A stretch of DNA of 36,007 bases from a virus (IMGVR_UViG_3300044998_000363:1-36007); one strand, 5' to 3'. Shown: positions 21,067 to 29,675, counted from the stretch's first letter. A program made the numbers and translations. The notes: generated by a model from the sequence alone, not told the origin.

Positions 21067-21096
21067 TCCACCCCGAGAAGCCCAGGAGGCTCCCTC

Positions 21097-21729
21097 ATGT
21101 CCGAGACGGCAACCGCTGAGGTCACCACCCCCAGCACCATCGAGACGGCCGTCAGCGCCGCCCAGACGCCCGCTTTCCTCGCCCCTGATGCTCCCACCTC
21201 GGACGGCGACGAGCAGGCCACACAGGAGACCGAAGACGGCCGCATCAAGCGGGCCAACGCGCAAGCGCAGCGCTACCGCATGGAGCTACGCGAAGCGCAG
21301 CAGACGCAGGAAAAGGCGCTCGGTGAGCTCGAGGCGTTCAAGAACTCGATCGCCAAAGCCCTCGGACTCAAGCCGGACGACGAGCAGCCCGACCCGGCCG
21401 CGCTCGCCCAGCAGATCGCCGAGCGTGACGCCCGCATCGCCGACCTCACCCGCAGGTCCGCACTCACCGACGCCCTGCACGCCGTGCAGGCCAAGCCCAT
21501 CGCACGCGCCGCCATCCTCGGCGACGGCGTGCTCGACACCCTCGACCTCACCGCCGACGACTACCCCGCCCAGGTGGCGGCCGCCGTCGCCAAGTACGTC
21601 GAGGAGAACGACCTCAAGGTCGGCCAGGTGCCGGCCAAGAGCGGAACGCAGCACCCCGGCGGGACCGGGGGACGCACCAACACCACCCCCAACCTCGACG
21701 ACGCGGTCGCCCGAGCCTTCGGCTCCTAG
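21097..21729 (+). CDS. Capsid scaffolding protein
   Basis: 210 aa, ATG after a good AGGAGG. The first 45 residues are Thr/Ala-rich; residues 50 to 125 are strongly helical and coiled-coil-like (RIKRANAQAQRYRMELREAQ). The C-terminus is acidic then Gly/Thr-rich. This composition, size and position just before the major capsid gene are those of siphovirus scaffolds, which nucleate the prohead and leave before or during packaging. Confidence 0.8.
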   Translation: MSETATAEVTTPSTIETAVSAAQTPAFLAPDAPTSDGDEQATQETEDGRIKRANAQAQRYRMELREAQQTQEKALGELEAFKNSIAKALGLKPDDEQPDPAALAQQIAERDARIADLTRRSALTDALHAVQAKPIARAAILGDGVLDTLDLTADDYPAQVAAAVAKYVEENDLKVGQVPAKSGTQHPGGTGGRTNTTPNLDDAVARAFGS

Positions 21730-21762
21730 TCGTCCCCACCCTCCCGAGAGGACCCCGCCACC

Positions 21763-22728
21763 ATGGCCATCACCCTGACGAGCGCGATGCGAGGCGCTCT
21801 CAACGACATCGACCTCGCGGTCATCGACGAGGCGCGGAAGAGCTCCTACCTGCTCAACGCGCTCACCTTCGACGACTGCGTCAACCCCGCCGGCGGCGGA
21901 TCCACGCTGGTCTACGGCTACGTCCGTGAGACGACCGAGCGCGGCGCCGCGTCCCGCCAGCAGAACACCGAGTACGTCGCCGCCGAGGCGGTCCGCCAGC
22001 AGTACACCGTCAACCTGGTGCCCTTCGGTGGGTCGTTCCAGGTGGACCGCGTGCTCGCCAACGTCGGCCCCGCCGCCGCCACCGAGGTCGCGTGGCAGAT
22101 CCGCTCCCTCAACAAGAGCGTCATCGCCGACTTCCACGACGAGTTCATCAACGGCACCGCCGCCGCGTTCGACCAGGCCAGCCCCGGCTTCGCCGGCCTG
22201 GCCGCCATCGTCAACGGCTCCGTCACCGACGTGACCGCCACGACCGACTGGTCGGCCGTGGCGACGCTCGCCGGTGCGCACGACGCCCTCGACGAGCTCG
22301 ACGAGTGGGTCGACGAGTTCGACGGCGTGCCCGACGCCCTGTTCGGCAACACCAAGGGCATCGCCCGCCTGCGCTCCATCGCCCGCCGCGCCGACTACTA
22401 CGAGAAGACGCGCGACGAGTTCGGCCTCGAGGTCGAGTCGTACCGGGGCATCCCGTTCGTGAACCTGCGGGAGAAGCCCGGCTCGAGCTCGGACATCATC
22501 GGCACCACGGACGGCGCGTCCGCCATCTACGGCGTGCGCTTCGGCATGGACGGTGTCCACGCCGTCTCCGCCGCGGGTGTGCCGCTGCTGCAGACCTGGC
22601 TGCCCGACTTCACGACCGCCGGCGCGGTCAAGAAGGGCGAGGTCGAGATGGCGCCGTGCGCCGTCGTCGTGAAGCGCGTCCGCTCCGCCGGCCGCTTCAA
22701 CGTCACCGTCAGCTCCTCGTCGAGCTGA
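21763..22728 (+). CDS. Major capsid protein (HK97 fold)
   Basis: 321 aa. A GAGAGGA ribosome site precedes the ATG. The N-terminal region (A-I-T-L-T-S-A-M-R-G-A-L-N) leads into a body with V-Y-G-Y-V-R-E, F-G-G-S-F-Q-V-D-R and R-G-I-P-F-V-N-L. Such A-domain segments are typical of HK97-like coat proteins in actinophages. Its place between scaffold and connectors is decisive. No N-terminal protease substrate region is evident, consistent with a separate scaffold. A perfect 15-bp hairpin follows at 22738-22780. Confidence 0.88.
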   Translation: MAITLTSAMRGALNDIDLAVIDEARKSSYLLNALTFDDCVNPAGGGSTLVYGYVRETTERGAASRQQNTEYVAAEAVRQQYTVNLVPFGGSFQVDRVLANVGPAAATEVAWQIRSLNKSVIADFHDEFINGTAAAFDQASPGFAGLAAIVNGSVTDVTATTDWSAVATLAGAHDALDELDEWVDEFDGVPDALFGNTKGIARLRSIARRADYYEKTRDEFGLEVESYRGIPFVNLREKPGSSSDIIGTTDGASAIYGVRFGMDGVHAVSAAGVPLLQTWLPDFTTAGAVKKGEVEMAPCAVVVKRVRSAGRFNVTVSSSSS

Positions 22729-22737
22729 CCTGACAGA

Positions 22738-22780
22738 CCCGTGGGGGCGGGGGCTGGCCTGGCCACCCCGCCCCCACGGG
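22738..22780 (+). terminator. Perfect 15-bp hairpin after the major capsid gene
   Basis: The arm 22738-22752 is fully complementary to 22766-22780. The 13-nt loop can add a TGG/CCA stem. No T-run follows, so it is not a textbook terminator, but the stem is very stable. It may partly terminate transcription, or protect the 3' end of the capsid mRNA and so raise capsid yield over the downstream connectors. It lies wholly between genes. Confidence 0.65.
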
Positions 22781-22800
22781 CACCCAGCAAGGGAGACGGC

Positions 22801-23073
22801 ATGCGTCTGCACTACCGCAGCAAGGCCAACCCCGCCGAGGTCGTCGCCTGCGAGGAAGGCACCCGGCTGCACCACCGCCTCGCCGCCAACACCCGGCTGT
22901 GGGAGCGCGTCGACGGCAAGCGCGACACCATCCTCGACGAGCCCGCCCCGCCCACCCCGCCGGCGCGCTCCGCCCGCAAGGCCGACTGGGTCGCGCACGC
23001 CGTCACCTGCGGCGCCGACCCGGGCACCGCGGCCCGCGTCACCAAGCAGACCCTCGTCACCCTCTACGGCTAG
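22801..23073 (+). CDS. Small head-region protein, 90 aa
   Basis: ATG after AAGGGAGA. An upstream in-frame GTG at 22741 is rejected because it lies in the hairpin. Residues 1 to 45 form a beta-type module (MRLHYRSKANPAEVVACEEGT); then a Pro-rich linker and a basic C-terminal helix follow. It resembles small proteins between capsid and connector genes in actinophages. The C-terminus has the lysine/alanine helix K-A-D-W-V-A-H-A-V, as in Rho/SAP-like motifs, but this is weak. Confidence 0.55.
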   Translation: MRLHYRSKANPAEVVACEEGTRLHHRLAANTRLWERVDGKRDTILDEPAPPTPPARSARKADWVAHAVTCGADPGTAARVTKQTLVTLYG

Positions 23074-23083
23074 GAGGCGCCCA

Positions 23084-23536
23084 GTGCGCGTGTACGCCAC
23101 CGAGGCCGACTACGAGGTGTGGGTCGGCGCCGACGAGTCCGGCGCCACCGTCACCGTGCCAGCCGACATCGACCGGCAGCTCGCCCGCGCCAGCCTCGAC
23201 GTCGAGCAGGCCACCCTCACCGCTGTCTACCAGGTAGACAGCGACGGCTTCCCGACCGTGGCGGCCGTCGAGGACGCCCTGCGCGACGCCACCTGCGCCC
23301 AGGTCGAGTGGTGGCAGTCCACCGGCGACGAGCTCGGCACCGGCGGCGGCTACGACGACGTGCAGATCGGCTCGGTGCGCCTCGCCCGCCGGCAGCCCGC
23401 CACCCTCGCCAACGGCCCCACCCCGGGCGCGCTGGCCCCCCGCGCCGTCACCATCCTCACCTTGGCCGGGCTCATCGGGCAGGGCGTGCAGACCCCCGCC
23501 GCCGTCCTCGACTACTACGAGCGGCCCTACGGCTGA
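23084..23536 (+). CDS. Head-to-tail connector (adaptor)
   Basis: 150 aa, GTG start. It opens M-R-V-Y-A-T-E-A-D-Y and has helices A-D-I-D-R-Q-L-A-R-A-S-L-D-V and A-V-E-D-A-L-R-D-A-T-C-A-Q-V-E. This all-helical pattern with an A-x-x-D-V-E-x-A-T signature is that of gp6/gp15-type adaptors, which attach below the portal. It is followed without a gap by the stopper-like protein (TGATG). Confidence 0.75.
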   Translation: MRVYATEADYEVWVGADESGATVTVPADIDRQLARASLDVEQATLTAVYQVDSDGFPTVAAVEDALRDATCAQVEWWQSTGDELGTGGGYDDVQIGSVRLARRQPATLANGPTPGALAPRAVTILTLAGLIGQGVQTPAAVLDYYERPYG

Positions 23537-23868
23537 TGGCCTCGGTCCCCGACTACCTACTGCGCCACCGCGTCACCATCGCGGCCTACCTCGGCGAAGG
23601 CGCCTACGGCCCCGAGTACGACACGCCCGTCACCGGCGTGCTCGCCTTCGTCGCCGACAAGCGCCGCCTCGTCCGCGACCGCAACGGCGACGAGGTCGTC
23701 TCCGAGACCACCGTCATCCTCAAGCCCGGCACCGTCTGCCCGCCCGAGTCGACCGTCACCGTCTGGCCGGGAACCAGCCGGGAGCGCACCTCCCGCGTCA
23801 TCACCGCCTCCGACCACGACGGCGGTGGTCTCCCCACCCCTGACCACGTCGAGCTGGCGCTCCTCTGA
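23536..23868 (+). CDS. Head closure (stopper-like) protein, 110 aa
   Basis: ATG shares a base with the previous stop. The beta-barrel-like sequence R-H-R-V-T-I-A-A-Y-L-G-E-G-A-Y-G, then R-R-L-V-R-D-R-N-G-D-E-V and S-E-T-T-V-I-L-K-P-G-T resembles SPP1 gp16/HK97 gp-type stoppers. These close the channel below the adaptor. Size and order in the connector row support the call. Confidence 0.7.
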   Translation: MASVPDYLLRHRVTIAAYLGEGAYGPEYDTPVTGVLAFVADKRRLVRDRNGDEVVSETTVILKPGTVCPPESTVTVWPGTSRERTSRVITASDHDGGGLPTPDHVELALL

Positions 23869-24065
23869 TGTTCGCCGAGCCCGAGGGCCTGCTGCGCCGG
23901 GCGTCGATGACCACCCACCCCAACGACCTGCGCCGCATCCTGCAGGAAGCCTGCGACCAGATCGCCAGCCTGCGCCGCGTCAACACCTACCAGGCCGAGC
24001 AGTGGGCCCAGTCGCACGCCGAGACCCTCGAGCTGCGCCGCCGCATCGGCGAGTTCGGCCCGTGA
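23868..24065 (+). CDS. Small helical protein in the connector row, 65 aa
   Basis: ATG overlaps the previous stop. The product is helical (DLRRILQEACDQIASL and QWAQSHAETLELRRRI) with no hydrophobic span or metal site. Such a small coiled protein within the neck genes is not a standard component; it may be a chaperone or an accessory inserted gene. It is coupled to the next gene by a GTGA overlap. The function is unknown. Confidence 0.55.
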   Translation: MFAEPEGLLRRASMTTHPNDLRRILQEACDQIASLRRVNTYQAEQWAQSHAETLELRRRIGEFGP

Positions 24066-24403
24066 CGCTCCGCTTCGACGTCAACCTGCGCCTCGACGTC
24101 GCCGGCGAGCAGGTCCGTGCCGCCGCCGAGAAGGGCGTGGCGCTGGCCGCCGAGCACCTCCTCACCGAGTCGCGCCGCCTCGTCCCCATCGAGGAAGGCA
24201 CCCTGGAGCGCTCCGGCGCAGCCACCGCCGAAGGGCTCGTCGCCGCCGTGTCCTACGACACCCCCTACGCGGTGCGGCAGCACGAGGAGCTCGGCTACCG
24301 CCACGACGAGGGCCGCCAGGCCAAGTACCTCGAGGAGCCCATGGCCGCCGAGGCCGACACGGTCGCCGGCATCGTCGCCGAGCAGATCAGGAGGGTGACG
24401 TGA
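24062..24403 (+). CDS. Tail-completion / HK97 gp10-like protein, 113 aa
   Basis: GTG in a GTGA overlap. N-terminal helices (EQVRAAAEKGVALAAEHLLTESRRLVPIEEG) lead to the S-Y-D-T-P-Y-A-V-R-Q-H-E segment and the E-G-R-Q-A-K-Y-L-E-E-P motif. That Y-A-x-x-Q-H-E followed by A-K-Y-L-E-x-P is typical of the HK97 gp10 family of neck proteins. It probably helps join head and tail. Confidence 0.75.
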   Translation: MTLRFDVNLRLDVAGEQVRAAAEKGVALAAEHLLTESRRLVPIEEGTLERSGAATAEGLVAAVSYDTPYAVRQHEELGYRHDEGRQAKYLEEPMAAEADTVAGIVAEQIRRVT

Positions 24404-24834
24404 CGCTGCTCACCGGCTTGGCCGAGTACCTCGACGACAACGCCATCGGCACCTGGCGCGCCACCGGCGCGTACACCGCCAGCGAGGTCGGCATCGTCAT
24501 CGAGACCAACCCGCAGGCGCCGCCGCAGGTCATCAGCGTGTGGCAGTACGGCGCCGGCGAGGCGTCGGCCGTCGCAGACATGGACGAGGTGCGCGTGCAG
24601 CTGCGCTTCCGCGGCACCGCCAACCCGGGCGTGTCCCGCGGCCGCGCCCAGTCCGCCTACGACCTGCTGCACGGCGCGTCGTTCCTCACCCTGCCCGACG
24701 GCACCGTCTGCGAGTCGATCCTCGGCGTGCAAGGCGGGCCCGTCTCCATCGGTCAGGACGGCAACGGCCGTCACGAGCACGTCGTCAACCTGCGCGTGCA
24801 GGTCACCAACCCCGCCTCCGCACACCGCGCGTAG
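24400..24834 (+). CDS. Tail terminator-like protein, 144 aa
   Basis: GTG in a GTGA overlap. The order L-A-E-Y-L-D-D-N-A-I-G at the start, V-Q-L-R-F-R-G in the middle and A-Y-D-L-L-H-G is characteristic of minor capsid/tail terminator proteins, which cap the tail tube at the neck end. The beta-alpha pattern and its position just before the major tail protein support this. Confidence 0.75.
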   Translation: MTLLTGLAEYLDDNAIGTWRATGAYTASEVGIVIETNPQAPPQVISVWQYGAGEASAVADMDEVRVQLRFRGTANPGVSRGRAQSAYDLLHGASFLTLPDGTVCESILGVQGGPVSIGQDGNGRHEHVVNLRVQVTNPASAHRA

Positions 24835-24871
24835 GCGTAGCACCCCCCACCCCTCAACAGGAGGAAGCACC

Positions 24872-25330
24872 ATGGCCCTGGTCCGCCTCAACGCGCGGTC
24901 GTACGTCCTCGAGGTCGAGAGCAACACCCCCGGCTCCTGGCTCGACGTGCCCAACATGCGCACCTTCAACGTCAACCCCGACGCCAACGCCGTCACCGCC
25001 GAGATCACCGACTTCGACAACGCCGGCTACTACGACGAGGAGGTCATGCAGCGCGGCGCCGAGCTGCAGGTCGAGTCGTTCGACATCGTCGACGACGCCA
25101 CCGGCGAGGCCGCCGGCGCGTTCGCCCGCCTCCTCACCCTCGCCAACGCCACCGGGCCCGCATCCGGCGGCACGATCCGCTTCCGCAACACCTACAGCGA
25201 CGAGTGGATCGTCTGGGACGTCACCGTGCGCAACACCGCGCAGGGCGGCGGCACGAACGACAAGTCGGCGCTCAACTTCACCTTCACCCGCAAGGGCGCC
25301 CCGACCACCGAGGCAGTCGCCTCGTCCTGA
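24872..25330 (+). CDS. Major tail protein
   Basis: 152 aa, ATG after AGGAGG. The product is beta-rich (LVRLNARSYVLEVES) with an acidic F-N-V-N-P-D-A-N-A segment and a C-terminal L-N-F-T-F-T-R-K-G strand. The fold fits tail tube proteins, which stack as hexameric rings around the tape measure. The strong ribosome site is as expected for an abundant structural protein. It lies between the terminator and chaperone genes. Confidence 0.8.
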   Translation: MALVRLNARSYVLEVESNTPGSWLDVPNMRTFNVNPDANAVTAEITDFDNAGYYDEEVMQRGAELQVESFDIVDDATGEAAGAFARLLTLANATGPASGGTIRFRNTYSDEWIVWDVTVRNTAQGGGTNDKSALNFTFTRKGAPTTEAVASS

Positions 25331-25341
25331 CCGGAGGAAGC

Positions 25342-25845
25342 ATGGACGGCACCACGAAGGCTCCCGGTGGGGGCGGCACGGCTGCCGTCCCCGACGCCGC
25401 CCCCACCGGGGCACTGGACATCCGCGACGAGGATCCCGTCGAGGACAGCACCGAGGACTTCGACGCCTGGCTGCGCTCCTACTGGCCGCGACCCAAGGTG
25501 CGCCTGTTCGGCCAGACCGTGCAGGCGCCGCCCGTCGTGTCCGTCCGCGCGGCGGCCACCTGGGCAGACATCGTCGCCCGGCGCCGCGAGGAGCTCATCA
25601 CCGTCGACACGCTGCGCGGCTTCGTCGACGACCTGTACGCCGACGACACCCTCGCGCAGCGGCTCTACCAGGGCGGCGCCGACAACGACGCCTTCCTGGC
25701 GCTCATCATCTGGGGCATGCGCAACGGCCGCGGGGAGAACGTCCCCATGGCCGACGTCTACCGCGCCATCGCCGACCCCAGTGGGGCAGGTGGTGCGGCG
25801 GGGGAAGCCGAGACCCGTGGCGGCACGTCCGACGCCATTGGGTAG
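25342..25845 (+). CDS. Tail assembly chaperone (zero-frame product)
   Basis: 167 aa, ATG after CGGAGGA. The body is acidic then helical (DFDAWLRSYWPRPKVRLFG and VDTLRGFVDDLYADD), the pattern of G-type tail assembly chaperones between major tail and tape measure genes. The C-terminus becomes Gly/Ala-rich where the frameshift site lies. It assists tape measure folding during tail assembly. Confidence 0.8.
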   Translation: MDGTTKAPGGGGTAAVPDAAPTGALDIRDEDPVEDSTEDFDAWLRSYWPRPKVRLFGQTVQAPPVVSVRAAATWADIVARRREELITVDTLRGFVDDLYADDTLAQRLYQGGADNDAFLALIIWGMRNGRGENVPMADVYRAIADPSGAGGAAGEAETRGGTSDAIG

Positions 25846-26048
25846 CGATCCAGGCCGACTTCTGGCGTGAGTACGGCATCACCCCCTCACGCCTCGGGGA
25901 GCTGCCGGTGGACGACTTCTGGACGGGGCTCGCCGGGCTGTCCGGCGACAGCCTCTACCGGGCGGTGCGCCGCCACGAGCCCACCCCCATCGAGGACCTG
26001 GTCGGCGACGACCAGCAGGCGCAGTGGGAATGGCTGAAGACCATCTGA
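25342..26048 (+). CDS. Tail assembly chaperone, -1 frameshift product
   Basis: A shift of -1 near 25800 leads from the zero frame into G-S-R-D-P-W-R-H-V and on through A-D-F-W-R-E-Y-G-I-T-P to W-E-W-L-K-T-I, stopping at 26048 (about 235 aa). This downstream frame has no suitable start of its own, and its F-W-R-E-Y-G-I motif is what gpT-like domains of actinophages carry. It would be the GT-type partner made at low ratio. Exact shift position is inferred. Confidence 0.75.
25800..25806 (+). promoter_or_regulatory. Probable -1 ribosomal slippery site GGGGGAA
   Basis: In the zero frame the codons are GCG-GGG-GAA. Slipping back one base gives GGG then GGA, keeping good pairing for the glycine codon; the frame reached is the one that continues to 26048. 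Its position 40 bases before the zero-frame stop is usual for siphovirus chaperones. Other slip points in the G-rich tract are possible. Confidence 0.6.
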
Positions 26049-26061
26049 CGAGGAGGCCCGT

Positions 26062-28767
26062 GTGGCGCTGACCGTGGGCGAGCTCGTCGGCTACCTCCGC
26101 CTCGACGACTCCCAGTGGAACCGCACCCTCGACAGGGCCGAGCGGACTGCGCGCACGTCCACCTCGTCCACCGCGGCGATGGCCACCACCGCTGGGCGCA
26201 GCGTGGACACGCTCGGTGGGAAGGCCGCGGCCGCGAGCGCCAGCCTCGGCACGCTCGGCGGCCGCGTCGCCGTCACGTCGAAGGGCCTGCGCACCGCTGG
26301 CGGCGACTTCTCCGCCCTCGGCCAGTCGATCGCCACGGCCGCGACGTCCGCCGACCGTGGCGTCGCCACCTTCACCGGATCCCTCGGGCGCCTCGGCGAC
26401 AAGGCGGCCGGCGCGTCGTCCCGGCTGGGCACCTTCAAGGACAACCTCGGGCAGATCGGCCAGCAGTCGGGGCTGCTGCCCGGCTTCATGACGCCCGCCA
26501 TGGGCGCCGTCGTCGGCGTGGGCGTCGCCGCCGTCGCCGCCAGCAAGGCCGCCATCTCCTGGGAGTCGGCGTGGGCCGGCGTCACGAAGACCGTTGACGG
26601 TTCCCCCGAGCAGATGGCCGCCCTCGAAGGCGAGCTGCGCAACCTGGCCAAGGTCCTGCCGTCCACGCACGAGGAGATCGCCGCCGTCGCCGAGGCGGGC
26701 GGGCAGCTGGGCATCCAGCGCGACAACATCACCGCCTTCACCAAGACGATGGTCGACCTCGGCGAGACGACGAACCTGTCCGCCGACGAGGCCGCCACCG
26801 CTCTGGCCCGCTTCATGAACATCATGGGCACCTCGCAGGCGGACGTGGAGCGGCTCGGTTCCTCCATCGTCGCGCTCGGCAACTCCGGCGCGAGCACCGA
26901 GCGCGAGATCGCCGACATGGCGGTGCGCATCGCCTCCGCCGGCGCCATGCTCGGATTCACCGAGGGCGACGTGCTCGGCCTGGCGAACGCCCTGTCGTCG
27001 GTCGGCATCGAGGCCGAGGCCGGCGGCACCGCCATCTCCAAGGTCATGATCGACATCTCCAAGGCCGTCGACCTGGGCAACAACAAGCTCGAGACGTTCG
27101 CGTCGGTCGCCGGCATGTCCGTCGGCGAGTTCGCCACCGCGTTCCGCGAGGACGCCGGCAGCGCCATCACCGCCTTCATCGGCGGGCTGGGCCGCATCCA
27201 GGCGTCTGGCGAGTCCATCACGCCCATCCTCGAGGACCTCGGCTTCGTCGACGTGCGCGTCGGCAACGCGCTGCGCTCGGCGGCCGCCGCCTCCGACATG
27301 TTCACCGAGTCGATGGACATGGGCAACGAAGCTTTCGAGGAGAACACCGCCCTCGTCGAGGAGGCCAACAAGCGCTACGAGACGATGGCGTCCCGGCTCG
27401 AGGTCGCCAAGAACAAGATGCGCGACGCCGCCATCGAAGGCGGCACCCCGCTCGCCGAAGGCTTCGTGGCCATCGCGGAAGGGGCCGCCGCCGCCATCAC
27501 CGGCATCGACGGCGTCGCTGGCGCGCTCGACGGAATCGGCTCCTCCGACCCCGACATGCCGGCCGGCATGTCCGCCGTCGACATCGTCCGCACCCTCGGC
27601 GAGATGCCCGGCGCGGTCTTCAACTTCCCCGGCGAAGGCACCAACAACCCCGGCGAGGCATGGGGCGAGGCGTGGAAGCGGGCAAGCGGCTTCTACGACG
27701 AGGCAGCCGCTGCCGCCGACAAGGCGGCGACGTCGGGCGCGTCCATCGGCCACCTCGCAGACCTCACCGGCGACGTCGGCGGCAACTTCGACGACGCCTC
27801 CGTCGCGGCAGGGGACTTCTCCGGCGCCATCGGCGAGACCGAGCAGTCCGCCGAGCAGGCCGCCGACGAGCTCAAGGCCATGCAGGAGATCATCGAGGAG
27901 CTTGGCACCCGCTACAGCGACATCGAGGGCGCCCAGGACGCTGTCAGCCAGTCGCGCCTCGACGCGCTGCAGCCTCTTCGGGACCTCAAGGATGCGCAGG
28001 TCGACCTCGTCGAGGCGCAGCAGGATCTCGCCGACGCCGACAGTGACGCCGCCCGGGAGTCGGCCGCGGAGCGTGTCGCCCGCGCCGAGCAGGCCGTCGC
28101 CGCCGCCGAGGCCGCCATCACCCTCAAGGGCAACAGCGAGGCGGCCCTGGACAACCGGGACGCCATGCGGGAGATGGCCGACGACATCAAGAAGTCGGCC
28201 GCCGAGCTGCTCGCCCTCGACGGCACCGGCTTCAAGTCGCGCGCCGAGATGGAGCGCGGCCGGCAGAAGTTCATCGAGGTCGCCACGCAGCTCGGCTACA
28301 CCAGGGAGGAAGCCCGCAAGTACGCGCGCCAGCTGGGCCTCATCCCCGGCAAGGTGCCGACCCAGGTCTACATCAACGGCTACGACGCCGCCTTCGAGCA
28401 GGCCCGGACGCTGCGGGACGAGCTCAACCAGATCCCCCGCACCATCCCCGTCGAGGTCATCGTCACCGAGACCCGCCGCGACGAGGCGATGGCCGACCGG
28501 CAGGGCAACTACGAGCAGTGGGCCCAGGACAGCGGCCCCCGGCGGCGGCGCGCCGTCGGCGGGCCCGTCACGGCCGGCCAGCCCTACCTGGTCGGCGAGG
28601 AGGGGCCCGAGATGTTCGTGCCCGGAGCGCACGGCAGCATCGTGCCCAACCACTCGCTGTCCACCGCCGACAACCGGCGCATCGTCAACGCGCAGACCGT
28701 CGTCATCCAGACCCCCGACCCGCACCGGGCGTGGGACAGCCTCAACAGCCTGGCGGTGATGCAGTGA
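26062..28767 (+). CDS. Tail tape measure protein
   Basis: 901 aa, GTG after GACGAGGAG. N-terminal repeats rich in Ser/Thr/Ala lead to the TP901-type core with A-I-S-W-E-S-A-W-A-G-V-T-K-T-V-D-G and V-A-E-A-G-G-Q-L-G-I. Long helices with many Ala/Glu follow (LVEAQQDLADADSDAARESA). The C-terminus has V-G-G-P-V-T-A-G-Q-P-Y-L-V-G-E-E-G-P-E, a known end motif of this family. Length sets the tail at roughly 130 nm by the usual 1.5 angstrom per residue rule (inference). No lytic domain is visible in it. Confidence 0.9.
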   Translation: MALTVGELVGYLRLDDSQWNRTLDRAERTARTSTSSTAAMATTAGRSVDTLGGKAAAASASLGTLGGRVAVTSKGLRTAGGDFSALGQSIATAATSADRGVATFTGSLGRLGDKAAGASSRLGTFKDNLGQIGQQSGLLPGFMTPAMGAVVGVGVAAVAASKAAISWESAWAGVTKTVDGSPEQMAALEGELRNLAKVLPSTHEEIAAVAEAGGQLGIQRDNITAFTKTMVDLGETTNLSADEAATALARFMNIMGTSQADVERLGSSIVALGNSGASTEREIADMAVRIASAGAMLGFTEGDVLGLANALSSVGIEAEAGGTAISKVMIDISKAVDLGNNKLETFASVAGMSVGEFATAFREDAGSAITAFIGGLGRIQASGESITPILEDLGFVDVRVGNALRSAAAASDMFTESMDMGNEAFEENTALVEEANKRYETMASRLEVAKNKMRDAAIEGGTPLAEGFVAIAEGAAAAITGIDGVAGALDGIGSSDPDMPAGMSAVDIVRTLGEMPGAVFNFPGEGTNNPGEAWGEAWKRASGFYDEAAAAADKAATSGASIGHLADLTGDVGGNFDDASVAAGDFSGAIGETEQSAEQAADELKAMQEIIEELGTRYSDIEGAQDAVSQSRLDALQPLRDLKDAQVDLVEAQQDLADADSDAARESAAERVARAEQAVAAAEAAITLKGNSEAALDNRDAMREMADDIKKSAAELLALDGTGFKSRAEMERGRQKFIEVATQLGYTREEARKYARQLGLIPGKVPTQVYINGYDAAFEQARTLRDELNQIPRTIPVEVIVTETRRDEAMADRQGNYEQWAQDSGPRRRRAVGGPVTAGQPYLVGEEGPEMFVPGAHGSIVPNHSLSTADNRRIVNAQTVVIQTPDPHRAWDSLNSLAVMQ

Positions 28768-29219
28768 GCATCCTCGCCGCGCGCGCCCTCGACGAGTCGA
28801 GCGCCGAGATCCTGGCCATCACCGCCGCCAACGGCTACCGGGTGCGCCGCGTCACCCGCGCCGGCCGCACCTTCCGTCACCGCACCGTCGACTTCGAGGA
28901 CGTGCCCGGCGAGACCCTGATCCAGGCCGTCCCCGCGGCGCAGGACATCGTCCTGCTGGTCGACTGCCGCGGCTTCGACGCTGCCGGCGCTGCAGACCTC
29001 GAGCAGGTCCTCGTCGACGAGCTGGGCAACCCGGCGCTGCGCACCTGGTACCTCGAGCTCACATTCGACGGCGGCCGCGTGGAGACATGGCGGGCGCTGC
29101 GGCCCGCCGACGTCACTCCCGACGAGACGACGCCGCTGGAGCTCAACGCCGCCAAGGTGCCGGTGCGGGTCACCTGCCGCGTCGCGCCGCACCCGACCGT
29201 CTCCGAGGGGTCGTCCTGA
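28764..29219 (+). CDS. Distal tail (Dit-like) or minor tail protein, 151 aa
   Basis: GTG overlaps the tape measure stop. The beta-rich sequence (YRVRRVTRAGRTFRH) with V-D-C-R-G-F-D and the C-terminal A-A-K-V-P-V-R-V-T-C-R-V suits the small first minor tail protein found after the tape measure in actinophages. It probably joins the tube to the baseplate. The assignment rests mainly on position. Confidence 0.55.
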   Translation: MSILAARALDESSAEILAITAANGYRVRRVTRAGRTFRHRTVDFEDVPGETLIQAVPAAQDIVLLVDCRGFDAAGAADLEQVLVDELGNPALRTWYLELTFDGGRVETWRALRPADVTPDETTPLELNAAKVPVRVTCRVAPHPTVSEGSS

Positions 29220-29671
29220 TGCCCGTTCCTGTCTCGTGGCGCAACCTGATCGTGAACGCTCAGGCCGGCGCGTCGAAGTCGAGCCTGTTCCCGAACAACC
29301 TCTACATCCGCCTGCTCGACGGCAACCCCGACGACCCAGACGACCCTGGCGTGGAGTGCTCGGGCGGCGGGTATGCGCGCATCGGCCCCATCGACATGAC
29401 CTCGGGCGCCATGTGGCCTGCCGCTGCGGACGGCCAGAAGGCCAACGCGAGCCAGGTCGACGGCACCACGTCGTCGGGCTCGTACGACCGGGTGGCGACG
29501 TGGGCTCAGGCCGTCGACACCGCATCGGGCACGCCGACGGTCTACGGCCCGTCGTGGCAACTGCCTGAGGAGATCGACGTGGACGTGGCGGGCGTCAAGC
29601 CCATCATCGCTGCCGGGGGTTTCGTGATCTCCGAGCTTGACCTGGATTCCGACGCTCTGGACGAGGAGTAG
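29219..29671 (+). CDS. Minor tail protein, 150 aa
   Basis: ATG shares a base with the previous stop. N-terminal S-W-R-N-L-I-V-N-A-Q-A-G-A leads to N-N-L-Y-I-R-L-L-D-G, and later G-G-Y-A-R-I and the W-P-A-A-A-D-G-Q-K-A-N-A. These strands are close in style to small phage decoration proteins that follow a G-x-Y-A-R template. The C-terminus is acidic. A tail-tip role is inferred from position. Confidence 0.55.
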   Translation: MPVPVSWRNLIVNAQAGASKSSLFPNNLYIRLLDGNPDDPDDPGVECSGGGYARIGPIDMTSGAMWPAAADGQKANASQVDGTTSSGSYDRVATWAQAVDTASGTPTVYGPSWQLPEEIDVDVAGVKPIIAAGGFVISELDLDSDALDEE

Positions 29672-29675
29672 ACCC

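Noticed and set aside
22741-22800. Upstream GTG start for the 90-aa head-region protein
   Set aside because: It would translate the perfect hairpin into a Gly/Ala/Pro-rich leader; the ATG at 22801 has a proper ribosome site.
25879-28725. 948-codon minus-strand frame opposite the tape measure gene
   Set aside because: Same antisense effect; the plus-strand product has recognisable tape-measure segments and coupled neighbours.
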